This document shows positions 25,298 to 36,176 of a DNA stretch of 64,000 nucleotides, piece by piece. The stretch comes from Phoronis australis. Taxonomy: Eukaryota > Phoronida > Phoronidae. Below the pieces are notes generated by a model. That model saw nothing but the letters and a program-made list of their open reading frames with translations. It was not told the origin of the DNA and made no database searches. Location: positions 62,001 to 126,000 of the forward strand of contig NMRA01000502.1 in NCBI GenBank assembly GCA_002633005.1. Direction: 5' to 3'. The position numbers and the translations under genes were made by a program. Numbering within the stretch: position 1 is the stretch's first letter; each line of letters opens with the position of its first letter.

Positions 25298-26009
25298 CTT
25301 AAGAGTGCAGTACACTTCAGACCAGGCAAAAATCCATGCAGGGGTGATAAAGCCTATGTGACGGATTTGGATCATATTATGCATTTTTGTTTAATTTCTT
25401 ATGGTAATTACTAAAATGCACTTTAAACAAATTTTATTGCGTTAGGTAGCTTGAAAGTCGGGTACCTCAGTCTTAACTGAAAACCACTGTCAGAACTTAT
25501 CCCAATAATCACAGTTTTTGTGACATTGTAAGTAACTACAGAAGCTACTAGAAAATGAAATAACTACTGTTTTGTATGAAGTCATCCATTGTCTTCGTAA
25601 AAATGAAAAATAAAAGGGTCAAGTTGCACCTTAAATTCCACATTTCGGGTTTGAAGAGTCATGGGGTCATACAAGCAGAAAACATGGATAACTTGCCAAG
25701 GTTTGAATGAGTCAATCTCAGCTGAAGCCAAATTTTACACTTTGAAACATAATTGTGGGTTTGTTCTATCTTAGTAGAATAGATAGTTGGCATCAAAACC
25801 ACCGGCAAGCACATGTCTTCATATAGTAATGAGCAATTGTTTGCAGCCACCTCAGCCAAAGTGAGCACTTGAGACAATAGCTACTAGTCATCGAAAATGT
25901 TGAGTTTTGAGATTTAAAAGTGCTCAAATGGTTGTTAAATTATTGGGCTTATTTCTTAGCAAATAAAATTCAACAAAAATAGTATTTTTTGTGTTTTTTT
26001 ACTCTACAG

Positions 26010-26484
26010 GTGCTTCTGATATCAATGAAGAAAAAATGGCTGATGAGGTGTATGAAGTAGTTAATATAGTGTGTTGGCATAATCTTTCAAATCTGGTTTA
26101 TGGAGATTCAAAGGAATAGCGGGACCATGCATCAAGCAATTGAAGCACTAACTGATGGCAACAAGTCCATAGCAAGCCATTTGAAATATGTTAAAGTCAC
26201 CGAGCCAGTCCCGTTCAGTGACAGTGCTGAAACTGAAAATGGCAGCTGATTCTTGCCAGGGTCAGAGTGGGCTTGTTTTCAACAGGTTGCCCCCCCACTT
26301 TGTGGAAATCGTCGATCTTAGCATGGAATCAGACGGAGGCCAAGTTAAAGTAAGATATGGGCAAACCTTCAACATCAGAAAGGCTCTAAGACCAAGGCCA
26401 GGCTTGAGTTTTGAATGTAAGTGGAAATACAGTCAACAAAGAATTTCTGGAAGAGCAGAATGTATCGATTCCAGATGGGTCAGG
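26010..26484 (+). pseudogene. Left-arm copy of a decayed unknown coding block
   Basis: An acceptor-like CTCTACAG precedes ASDINEEKMADEV, and after stops and frame changes the reading continues with HFVEIVDLSMESDGGQVKVR, KALRPRPGLSFECKWKY and RISG-ending sequence up to a perfect donor (CAG before GTAAGTT). The right arm repeats the same block with substitutions, many of which keep the protein similar. This suggests an ancestral transposon-borne exon now interrupted by stops. I recognise no family for it. Confidence 0.5.
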
Positions 26485-29125
26485 TAAGTTGTTATGCAGC
26501 TGCAGATCATCAATACTCTATACCTGTTGATAACGACCTTATTGTATTTGCTAAATCTCAACTAGATTCTGACTGCAGTCGCCAGGAAGGGCACAAACCT
26601 ACATGAAGTAAAGTGACATTTGATAACTTGAGTAATTTTAGCAACTCCTTCCAGTACTGTCTTGTATTAGTAAAACTAACTTTATCTCAATTTTTAGGGT
26701 TTGTCGAAATACATTCCATTTTATGAATATGCATGTGTAAGAAGTGGAAATTGGTGTCCGTTATCAAGATTTAATCGAGCCCTTGTCTCCTAGCTGACAT
26801 CAATGTCTCATCTAATTCACCTGTAGTCACTTCTGATTGGTCACATTGCCCTATCTGTATAACAAGAGATATATAATTTTCCATATATGCAGTGGAACCC
26901 CATTACAATGGGGCCTAATTTGATTAACACCATTAGGGTCTCTAATACCTGAAGCATTCAACCTAAAGAATAAGACTGGGGAAAACATTTGGGGATTCAA
27001 AATACAGCACTCTATTGGGAGTTCTGTTATGCCTACTTTCCATAAAATTCTATTGCAGGTCTATGCAGAAATTGTAAGCGTTACGAAAGAAGTTAGCCAA
27101 TGTTGTTGAGCTTACTACAGAAAGAGTAATTGTAAGTAGTTAGTTAAATAGTTGGAGTGTTATTACACAAAGCCTTTTTCTGAGATTCTTGGTTCCCGGA
27201 TTAAGTTCATCAACAATTAATGATAACAAAACAGTAGTTATAGTCGATTTTGATTTCGGTTGTATTGTGGTTGCTTATAAACCTCGCAGACAAATAAAAA
27301 TGCCGTGCATTCAGAGAATTTTGCGTCTCGGAAGTTTTACTGCGGAAGTTGTCCATAGTTACAGGAGTAGGTAACTACAATGTTTACAAGTTGCCTCAAA
27401 TATAAACAGGGCTGGTGGGCTTGTAAACTGCACATTGACTCAAAAACTGGTCACGGCCTCACTAACTCATCTGCTAGGAGACATTACTGATGGACTGTAA
27501 CACTGTCCTTGTATTTGCAGACAAAGCATTTTGTATGTATGCTGTATTTACTGCCATGTCAACCGTGTCTCTCAGACAAAGTGGATTTGGCTCCACGCAC
27601 TGTGATTTTTGGGTGCATAAGTTATGTTGTGCGAGTTTGGGACAGAGTTTGTGAGTCAAAGGATAGCGTTAACAGACCTTGAACTATGTTTATGGGGAGG
27701 AACTATGTTCATAAGTGCACAATCTGTTTAGTTCTGTGCCAGTTATTTCACCATATCTGTCAACATTTGAAAATTCCTCTGAGAGGGTAGACTGTTTGTA
27801 ATAAAATCTTAGGTACTCCAAGTAGGTCATAACAGGATTTTTATAGTCACTCCGGGCATGTGTTAGTGACCACTGAGGCAAACTTTGAAAGGTGCATTTA
27901 GCTAAAATTATAGAAGATGCAATTGTATTCCTTTTAGCCTGAAAATCATGTACTAAAACATAAAATTTTCTCAATCATCATCGTGGCATGAAGAGTGTTG
28001 GATCTTGTCTTAACTTTATGGCATTTTGAAGTAGTGGCAATGCTATATATTAAAATTGATGGTTTTCCGGGTTTTAGTTGTGAACTTACATTTTGATTAA
28101 TTGACGACACCTTTTGTTTTGAGTGCTGCTTGCACACAATGAGGATTGCATGCATATGTGAGTGGCCATCTTTCCAAGCTATTTTGAATGGTGATAATAA
28201 ATTCTTTTGCAGAAAGTAAATACAGCATACATACAAATACAAGGACAGTGTTACAGTCCATCAATAATGTTTCCTAGCAGATTAGTTAGTCAGACTGTCA
28301 CCAGTTTTCGGGTTAATGTGCAGTTTACAAGCCCACCAGCCCAGCTTTTATTTAAGGCAATTCGCAAACCTTGTAATTACCTACTCCTGTAACTATAGAC
28401 AACTTGCGTAGTAAAACTTCCGAGACGCAAAATTCGCTGAATGCACCGCATTTCTATTTGTCTACGAGGTTTATAAGCCACTACAATACAACTGAAATAA
28501 AAATCTGTTTTGCTATCAATAAATGTTGATGCACGTAATCCTAGAATCAAGAATCTCAGAAAAAGGTTTTGTGCAACAACACTCCAATTCATTAACTAAC
28601 TACTTACTAGTACTCTTTCTGTAATAAGCTCAACAACAGTGGCTAACTTCTTTGGTAAACGCTTACAATTTCTGCATAGACCTGCAATAGAATATATGGA
28701 ACGCAGGCATAACAAAACGCCCAATAGAATGATGTATTTTGAATCCCCAAGTATTTGCCCCAGTCTTATTCTTCATGTTGAATGTTTCAGGTATTAGGGA
28801 CCCTAACGGTGTTAAAACTTTAGCCATGTTAATTAAATTAGGCTCCATTGTAATATGGTTCCACTGCATATACACATATATGGAAAATTATATATCTCTG
28901 GTTATACAGATAGAGCAATGTGACCAATCAGAAGTGACTACAAGTGAATCAGATGAAAAATTGGTGTCAGCTAGAAGTTACTAAAATTACTCTAGTAGCC
29001 GAGTGTCGCTTTACTTCATGTAGGGTTGTGCCCTTCCTGACGACTGCAGTCAGAATCTAGTTGAGAAAGCAAATATAATGAAGTCGTTAACAACAGCTAT
29101 TGATGACCTGCAGCTGCATAACAAC

Positions 29126-29613
29126 TTACCTGACCCAACTGGAATCGATACAGTCTATTCTTCCAGAAATTCTTTGTTGACTGTATTTCCACTTACATTC
29201 CAAAGTCAAGCTTGGCCTTGGGCTTAGAGCCTTTCTGATGTTGAAGGTGGGCACATATCTTAATTTTACTTGGCCTCCGTCTGATTCCATTCTGAGATCG
29301 ACGATTTCCACAAACTGTGTGGGGGGGGGGGAGCGAATGTACACAAGCCCACTCTGACCCTGGTAAGAATCAGCTGCCACTTTCAGTTTCAGCACTGTCA
29401 CTGAACGGGACTGGGTCGGTGATTTTAACATATTTCAAATGGCTTGCTAGGGACTTGCTGCAATCAGTTAGTGCTTCAATTGCTTGCTGCATGGTTTCAA
29501 TATTCCTTTGGAGCTCCATAAACCAGATTTGAAGGATTATGCCAACGAACACACTATGTGACTACTTCATCCACCTCATCAGCCATTTTTTCTTCAGTGA
29601 TATCAGAGACACC
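29126..29613 (-). pseudogene. Right-arm copy of the decayed coding block
   Basis: On the minus strand it reads SDITEEKMADEVDEVV, then FMELQRNIETMQQAIEALTD with KSLASHLKYVKITDPVPF, a helix-like stretch less damaged than in the left arm. Then, in a shifted frame, it reads QFVEIVDLRMESDGGQVKLR and KALSPRPSLTLECKWKY, ending at the same GTAAGTT donor. The two arms complement each other's lesions, but neither is intact. Function unknown. Confidence 0.5.
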
Positions 29614-30465
29614 TGAAGGGCTTTTTAGCAAAATAGTAATTCACACTAAAAAATACTCATTTTATTGAATTTTATTTGTTAAGAAATAAGCCCAATAATT
29701 TAACAACCATTTGAGCACTTTTAAATCTCAAAACTCAAAATTTTCGATGACTAGTAGCTATTGTCACAAGTGCTCACTTTGGTTGAGGTGGCTGCAATTA
29801 AGTTTCAAAGTGTAAAATTTGGCTTCAACTGAGTTTGACTTATCCAAACCTGTACAAGTTATCCGTGTTTTCTGCTTGTATGACCCCATGACCCTTCAAA
29901 CCCGAATTGTGGAATTTAAGGTGCAACTTGACACTTTTTTAGTTTTTACTAAGACAATGGATGATTTTATACAAAACAATAGCTATTTCATTTTCTAGTA
30001 GCTTATGTAATTACAATGCCACAAAAACTGTGATTATGGGTGTAAGTTCTGATAGTGGTTTTCAGTGAAAACTGAGGTACCCGACTTTTAAGCTACCTCA
30101 CGCGATAGAATTTGTTTAAAGTGCATTTTAGTATTACCATAAGAAAGTAAACAAAAATGCATAATATGATCCAAATCCATCACATAGGGTGTATCACCCC
30201 TGTATGGATTTTAGCCTGGTCTGAAGTGTACTGCACTCTTAAGGTATCGTTCTTTGTCTGTCTAACTTTGCTCAGAAATGTGTTATAGCCGAACTTGAGT
30301 TTTTCTACCTTCACAAAAGAGTGTTTCAGTTACAGTGTATCTAAACAGTCAAAAAATATTCCAATGTCAGGATATGCGGCTTAGACAAACATAACAATAA
30401 ATAACTTGTATTCGTCACAATTTGAAACTTCATATACTTCTTGGGATAATTAAAAGTAATTTCAG

Positions 30466-30558
30466 ACAACTGGAGTTGCGTCTCCCTGATGTCTTCGGGA
30501 ATTTCAAATAACTCGTCATGCGAAGATGGGTTGCAGAGTGTCGTATGCAAGTTACCAG
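30466..30558 (+). CDS. CTLD-A exon 3, shortened (C-terminal part of lectin domain)
   Basis: Acceptor GTAATTTCAG, donor CCAG before GTAAGGG, 93 bases, phase 1 to 1. The reading is NNWSCVSL, SSGISNNSSCEDGLQSVVCKLP. The three cysteines sit at the exon 3 positions of a CTLD, and the last two are separated by eight residues exactly as in minus exon 3A (51456-51581). Compared with that 126-base exon, 33 bases are missing between the entry Trp and the first Cys. This is where the EPN/QPD calcium-binding motif would lie, and there is no WND either, so this domain cannot be a canonical calcium-dependent sugar binder. It joins exon 1B in frame. Confidence 0.7.
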
Positions 30559-31439
30559 GTAAGGGATTCCCGTGAAACATAGATTTCCTCTCAGATCAAA
30601 TAAAAGAAAACGAGCTTGCTTACCTCTTTCGTTTCAATATTTCCTCAAACAGGAAGTAACGCGTCGTGCTTGTTAACTATGGAATGCGCCTAGCGTCACT
30701 GGGTGACGACAAATTCTGACCGCTGACGCGTCAATGAAACGAATGTATCATGAAGCGCCAAAGGGTTCTTAAAAGAGAAACATTTTGCGCGTTAAAATAT
30801 GCTTAAACGCGTAATTTTGGTTAATATACACGTATTTTTGCTAAATCTACCCGCAATTTTGCATAATCTAATGGAAACTAATGTACGTTACTTTTGCTTA
30901 ATTTACACGTCCGTTTGCTTAATCTACATGTACGCGTACTTTTAGTTCTTAGACGATCGTCGTTCACATAATATCAGTATACGTGTAAACTTTTCCCCGA
31001 TAGGTTAAGGCAAAAAGGGAATTATGTGACCTATTTGGCTGCTCAGATGTCGGGTCAGTTGGTGCTTTAACTAAATGACATCCGACATACGTCATCACTG
31101 ACCAGATCACAGCGCCGCCTGTCTTGCTCAAACAGAAATGGGGCAATTCTTGAAATGCTTAGTAATTATTTTTCGAGTAAACTATGACGCGCCTTATTGC
31201 ATTCGATTGAGTCCGGAGGACTCTTCACAAGGTGCTTTCAATAGCTAACGCTTCATACATTGTTTTTAGGTACATAGGTTAATTTTTAAAGGCAGCGCTA
31301 TGGTTTTGTCCGTCTATGTTAAACCCATGGAAAAGAGTGACAGTAGCAGACTTTTGTTTGTTTTATGAGGTGAAACAAAAGTTTTCCTGTTTGTTTTTCA
31401 AAGCACACCAGGAAATAATTTGGTTCTGTTTCCCTACAG
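30559..31439. other. Intron between CTLD-A exon 3 and CTLD-B exon 1
   Basis: No recognised element. TTTGCTTAAT/TTTTGCTAAATCTAC words recur near 30835-30925. The opposite-strand frames covering exon 1B are shadows of it. Confidence 0.5.
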
Positions 31440-31597
31440 GTAAGAGAATGCAAACTTTTGCCGGAAACCAGTATTTGTTTGTGAATAAGTTGGCAGGAGA
31501 GTTCAGCCAAGCAGAAGCGGAGAAACAATGCCAGAAAATCAATGGACAACTTGTTGTACCACAGGACACCGCAGAAAACTCATGGGTTTGCACAACA
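31440..31597 (+). CDS. CTLD-B exon 1 (C-type lectin domain, N-terminal third)
   Basis: Acceptor TTTCCCTACAG, donor GTAAGAAG, 158 bases, phase 1 to 0. The peptide shows NQYLFVNKLAGEFSQAEAEK, then QCQKINGQLVVPQD with the first conserved cysteine, and ENSWVCTT. It aligns with minus exon 1B (50348-50502), sharing Y-L-F-x-N-K-V/L, A-x-x-x-C-Q-x-x-N-G-x-V/L-V and AEN-x-W. The CTT ending adds a cysteine not present in the minus copy. Together with 33514-33616 and 35450-35572 it forms one complete CTLD. Confidence 0.9.
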
Positions 31598-32149
31598 GTA
31601 AGAAGTTTTTTCAAACTTAAGTTTTAGGTGCCCAGTTTTGAGGAAATAGCCGTGGAGAGAATTGTGGTCTCTAAATAGGTACAAACTTCCAATGGAGTCA
31701 ACTGTTGTTCCCTTAAAGGAGAATGCCACCCAAAAACAGCCTATTTTGTATCAATTTAGATCGAGTAGTTCTACTCGATAACGGCACGTTCGACTGCGTT
31801 ACCGAACACCTGACGGTAGACGGAGGTGTTGAAATTATTCAATGACGTAATTGGTTTCACAACACGGGTTAGTGGTGTCAGCTTATCGCTTGAATTCATC
31901 ATTTAACACCAATAAATCATCAAACTGCGATGTAAAACCCTTACTTATAGTACACCGAGTTGTTTTATTTCGCTGTTACGAATTTACTGGTATTTGGACG
32001 CACCTTAGCCTACAAAGTTTGGCAGGCTAATTTACCAAGGTCCGTAGCAGGAGTTTGGGGTCTGTTCGGAGATGAATCCGAAGTATTCTTCCGTGAAATA
32101 CAGACAGGAGAACCTAGATCTGTGATACTTTTTTAAGTTCTAAACACAC

Positions 32150-32285
32150 AAAACGCTTGTTGTCCTGTCAAGTGGTTCGGAACCCGATCACAAGGCCCGG
32201 ATCGAGTCGCGGCCGTACTGACTCGTTATCCCGGTCAGTGGCTCGGAACCCGATCAGGCCCGTCGCGGCCGCCGGGACTGACACG
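32150..32285. repeat. Short GC-rich tandem duplication inside the THAP element
   Basis: Two copies of about 65 bases share GTGG-TCGGAACCCGATCA, then GCCCG and TCGCGGCCG and a final CTGAC. The GC content contrasts with the surrounding AT-rich sequence, and NotI-type GCGGCCGC sites appear. Confidence 0.65.
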
Positions 32286-32989
32286 AACATAAACCAGTTG
32301 AATTGGAAACTAAACCTCCAGTCACGAAAAGCCTATAACAGTGAGCCAAATAAATAATGTTCACGTAATTATTTATGTGAATTAGCCAAGAAACTGAAAA
32401 TCTACTTACTTGTCGGGGGCCGCGAAGTCGGGTTCTCCTTCCACAGACCGTCAGGGCAAAGGTTGTACAGTAACGATGATTTGAATAATTTATTTGTATT
32501 TCTAAAAAAGACTCCCCTAACATGTGACCATAGCATATAAAATCGAGTAATTGTTTCAAAATAGCTTTCTGTCAGCAAACACTGAATTAGCATGCCCTCA
32601 CACGGCCTCGGTGCCCGGTCAATTATCTTTGTTGCCGGCATCAAAAAGCCGATAAAGTAGAGGTTTATTCATTGCTGGTTTCTCAAGCATTTCCACTCAC
32701 GAGCACTCCAAGGCATTACAAAATGTATCTAATGAGACAGACTTTGTTTCAGTTTCATATAAGCATTGGTTAGGATGAGATTAATTCACTTTGAAACAGG
32801 ACGCAGAATAATAAACGTCTACATGGCAACTCACCCGGCGCCAATCACGACTTAGTCGAGAGCTCATCCGACTTCACGGGTCAGATCGTTTGGTTTCACA
32901 GACTATCAATTCGAACCGGAAAACACTGATCAAGAAATACTAGAGAGGCGCAGTGAACATGCACAGGCAACAGAACGTATGGATAGTTC

Positions 32990-33229
32990 TTCAGTAAGCC
33001 AGAATACGTAAAAGAAATCACTGTCGACGAAATGACGGCCACAGACACGGAGATATTTCACGGCCTCATACTTGCCATTAACAGCGTACCTTTCAGTCTT
33101 CACTACCACGAGCCATTTCCTAAGCATTTCTGGCTCTCGAGGAAGTCGAAAAAACGATATACCCGCTTTCTTCGCAGCTTGATAGCTTGGACAAGCGGGA
33201 ACGATGCACCGCAATATAGCGGCCTTCAC
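32990..33229 (-). pseudogene. THAP zinc-finger domain (transposase N-terminus, fragment)
   Basis: From the ATG at 33229 the product begins MKAAILRCIVPACPSY, followed by AGISFFRLPREPEM, a conserved Trp (RKWLVV) and RVCGRHFVDSDF. This is the C2CH zinc-finger pattern of THAP domains (C-x4-C ... F-x-L/F-P ... W ... C-x2-H), with the expected length of about 75-80 residues. THAP domains bind DNA and form the N-terminal part of several DNA transposases. After the domain the frame continues briefly and stops, with no DDE catalytic region recognised inside the element. The fragment is probably dead as a transposase, though a stand-alone THAP peptide cannot be excluded. Confidence 0.75.
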
Positions 33230-33513
33230 TCTGCAGACGAACCACTGACGTCGCTGCGTCGTTTCTCACCTTCCCCACAGGTTAACTCGACACCTCTGGG
33301 CAAGGTGAGGTCGACCGTATAAGAGGCGATGTGGATATAGACTGATTGAGATGGAAAAAAACGACTAATTAAATCGGGTGGCATTCCCCTTTAAAACCCA
33401 AATCCCAAGTTCACAAAAAACACTAATATGTAAATGAAGCCTTGTAATTACCATGTTTGCGCTTAAAGGATAAACCGTTACTGACAGCCACGCAATATTA
33501 TTTTTGTTTTCAG

Positions 33514-33616
33514 GCGAAAGACATTGGACTGGCCTTTAACGTGTGGATAGGTTTAAACGATCGAAAAGAGGAGAAGAAATTCGTTAACTCGCATGAAGAA
33601 GTACCTACTTACAAAA
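33514..33616 (+). CDS. CTLD-B exon 2 (lectin domain core with WIGL)
   Basis: Acceptor TTTTTGTTTTCAG, donor GTAATG, 103 bases, phase 0 to 1. The reading AKDIGLAFNVWIGLNDRKEE contains the W-I-G-L signature of the C-type lectin core, followed by KKFVNSHEEVPTYK leading to the long loop. Length equals minus exon 2A (103) and is three bases shorter than minus exon 2B. The last base (A) combines with AC of the next exon to give the Asn before the conserved Trp. It can accept either exon 31440-31597 or exon 21881-22029 in frame. Confidence 0.92.
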
Positions 33617-35449
33617 GTAATGAGTTCATGGTTACATGGTTGACCTTACATTTGCTCCAACAACGTATACAACAAAATCTCAACGTCGGGCTTAAATGTC
33701 AAAACGATCACGTCTTTTTTCAAACGTTGCACAGTCTTGTTAGGTAGTTATGCTACGCAACAACTTTGGTGTATACCACAAAAATTCTAGAACTAGTAAA
33801 TATAGACTATTACCTAGCGAGGACGTTATTTTCCGTATCTAGACTGGAAGTGGGATTTGGAAGAGTTGTAACCCGATGAGTGTCGGCGCCAAGGAATATC
33901 ACAAACAAGATTCGATACAAACAGAATGTATAGATTTTGAAAAAAAAACATTGTATTGCATTTACAGTAATCTCCGTAAAATGCAATTTCTAGAAAAATA
34001 ATTGACTAATAACGTTTGGGCATTATTTTAAACATGTAACGTGTTTCTGTGATAACTAATGATTTTAGAAATGAGTTCACGGGTTTGATATATTAGTATT
34101 TCATAAAACATTGAAGCAATGTGACATTTTGTAACGAAGGTAGTCTTTTGTTTCACGTCCAAAAAACAGGAGCGGTTTTTGCAAGTCATATCCACGTAAG
34201 TGTATGTGCAAGTTTGAACTGAACCGTTCCAAACTGCATGGTCAAATTGTTCACACCTCATTCTGTTTCTTTTGGTTTGTGTTTGAATACCATTGAAATA
34301 GTATTCGCCTTTAGTTGGCATCGCACATATGATCGCTTAAGGTTCTGTGCCTCTCTGCTTTGGGACGGTAAACTGCTTGTTAACTTGATGACATTATGAA
34401 CATTAGCATTTGTGTTCCTACCGACAAGAGCATGATTGACGCGGATTTTCAGATGGGTCCAATTACTGCGGTGCTCCCTAATGACACATTTTTCACATCT
34501 ACGGATGTATCTCCTAAACGCCTTGCAAGATATTTTTGAAACTTTGGAATAGCTGACTTTCGAAATATCCGCGACATATTGAACTTCAATAGCCTGCCAA
34601 GCAGCGATCAGGTCTTTGGTGGACGGGCATTCAGCGCCACCTACAGAGTCCATGTAATGCGGATGGGATGTTTCAAGCTCCTGGTGTAAGTAGCGTTTTA
34701 ACACCTTCCCCGATACTATAATGCCGGATAATTTCCACTACTGTGCGGTGGGATGTACAGTGTAACAATGCTTTACGAAATAAAAGCAAACCTTTTGAAA
34801 TATTAACTGATGATCCAGGACGTCCTCTTCCATACATTTCTCCATGGCAAGACGTATCCACGACAAACAAAGTGGCTGCCGCTGATAAAGAGCGTGAGTT
34901 TTGATCCCAGCCGTTGTAAAAAAGCTTAAATTAATTAGGGGGCATAAAGTAATCAAATAATTGGGAAGAGCCTACTGGGAAATGTATCCCTCTGCTTGTG
35001 CATTGATGAATTACTGTGTAACAAGTGTATTGACGACCTACTGTGTAGTAAGTGTATTTTTGTCTACCAAATCTGAGACAATGGATGCACGGATTCGACT
35101 ACCGCTGTGGTTCCAAATGATATTTTCTTGCGTTTGTCTTTATATCTATGGAATTTTTAGATATCTTTTCCTGAAATTTGGAAAATGGTTTGAAAGACGA
35201 CGATACCTTCACATTTTCATATGGGTTCGATGTATTCTGCGCCGTCTAATGACAGATTTTATGATACTAATAAACACCCCTAGAGGCATACCGTTTGCGT
35301 GCAGTCGTGAGTGCCTTTCAACGCTCTGCGTTATTGGCCGCGTTTTACTGGAGGCACGTTCCGCCCTCCTCTTTCAACGATCTGCAATAAGAATCACAGG
35401 CGTACATATGGAGCGGCCAGCTAGGAGTTTCTTATGTTTGTTCTTTCAG
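33617..35449. other. Intron with a dispersed CTAGTGGC-family repeat copy
   Basis: The part at about 35080-35350 matches the last unit of the 13230-14400 array (TGAAATTTGG, GCGCCGTCTAATG, AATAAACACCCCTAGA, CACACCGTTTGCG-like words). The 148-residue minus frame at 34258-34704 has no recognised family. The long plus frame at 34961-35581 runs through this repeat and over exon 3B in the wrong frame. Confidence 0.6.
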
Positions 35450-35572
35450 ACTGGGGTGACTCAGAACCAAACGACCTACTTGGAGGCGAAGATTGCGCAG
35501 TTATGGAAATGTCGTCAAAGTGGAACGACGTCTCTTGCTCGAAACATTTCAGCTACGTTTGCAAAATGCCCG
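35450..35572 (+). CDS. CTLD-B exon 3 (calcium and sugar-binding part of the lectin domain)
   Basis: Acceptor TTGTTCTTTCAG, donor GTAACG, 123 bases, phase 1 to 1, equal in length to minus exon 3B. The reading is NWGDSEPNDLLGGEDCAVM, then SSKWNDVSCSKHFSYVCKMP. EPN and WND are the calcium site 2 motifs that in mannose-binding-type lectins bind mannose, GlcNAc or fucose. The three cysteines complete the two canonical disulphides with exon 1. From family knowledge the domain should bind sugars in a calcium-dependent way, and the actual ligand is unknown. Confidence 0.93.
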
Positions 35573-36176
35573 GTAACGTAATGTACACTTTTACAAGTCA
35601 GAACGACTTACATGTATATCTAAATGATCCGATATTAAAGAAAACCTACACGTAATTTCTACTGGATTGTGTGTCCAAGATTACCTGAATAGCAACAACA
35701 ACATTACATGTATATCATGAGGACATGTGTATATTGTCCTAAAATATCAGAGAAGGCCTCGTTCCATAATTACTGTGTGTCTACATGAAAAATAAAGTTA
35801 AGTACATCATGACTGAAATAAACACAGAATCATCTTTCATCAATAAAAGGAAGGAACTGAGATGTCAAGGCTTTAAATTTCTTGAAATGTCGGTTGTGTT
35901 TGCCGATGATGGCATCTCCGAACACCCGTGCTCTCTACTAATGAGTTTTAGAAAAAGTTGGTATTAGCACTCAGCCATGTACATGTAGATGCAGAACAGT
36001 TTTTGAATTTTGTTTATTTTACTCAGACAATTATCTTATGTTACAGTGCCCATTGATGAAATGCACCGATTTAATATGTTCCCGAAAGAATGTAGTTTTT
36101 AAACTACATGTTTAAACGCATGATGTACACTTCACCTAAAATACCAGTTATTTAAAATTCATTTTCAAAATTGCAG

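Larger units (their letters stand above)
25298..30243. repeat. Giant imperfect palindrome, ~2-kb arms and ~650-base spacer
   Basis: The left arm (about 25298-27556) and right arm (about 28209-30243) are reverse complements with frequent substitutions and small indels. The outer ends pair through CTTAAGAGTGCAGTACACTT/AAGTGTACTGCACTCTTAAG and the inner ends through AAATACAGCATACAT/ATGTATGCTGTATTT. The spacer 27557-28208 is unpaired. Arm divergence looks like roughly ten percent, so it is an old structure. Each arm carries the same decayed coding block (separate entries). It lies in the plus lectin gene between CTLD-A exon 1 and exon 3, only 222 bases before exon 3A. It may be a fold-back transposon or two elements inserted head to head. 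Confidence 0.85.
31717..33390 (-). mobile_element. TTAA-flanked DNA transposon fragment with THAP domain, Kolobok-like
   Basis: Terminal inverted repeats AGGAGAATGCCACCC (31717-31731) and GGGTGGCATTCCCCT (33376-33390) match except for one base. Each end is bordered by TTAA (31713-31716 and 33391-33394), the target duplication expected of Kolobok or piggyBac-type elements. The minus strand carries a THAP-domain coding segment near its 5' end, and some Kolobok transposases have such a domain. The catalytic part is missing, so the element is internally deleted and non-autonomous. It sits in the intron between CTLD-B exons 1 and 2 of the plus gene, in opposite orientation. Confidence 0.7.

Noticed and set aside
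34258-34704. 148-codon minus-strand frame between CTLD-B exons 2 and 3
   Set aside because: No recognised domain, no splice or promoter support, and composition like random frames. Kept only as intron content.
34961-35581. 206-codon open frame, the longest on the plus strand
   Set aside because: It runs through a dispersed repeat and then over CTLD-B exon 3 in the wrong frame. The lectin frame has clear EPN/WND homology and splice sites.
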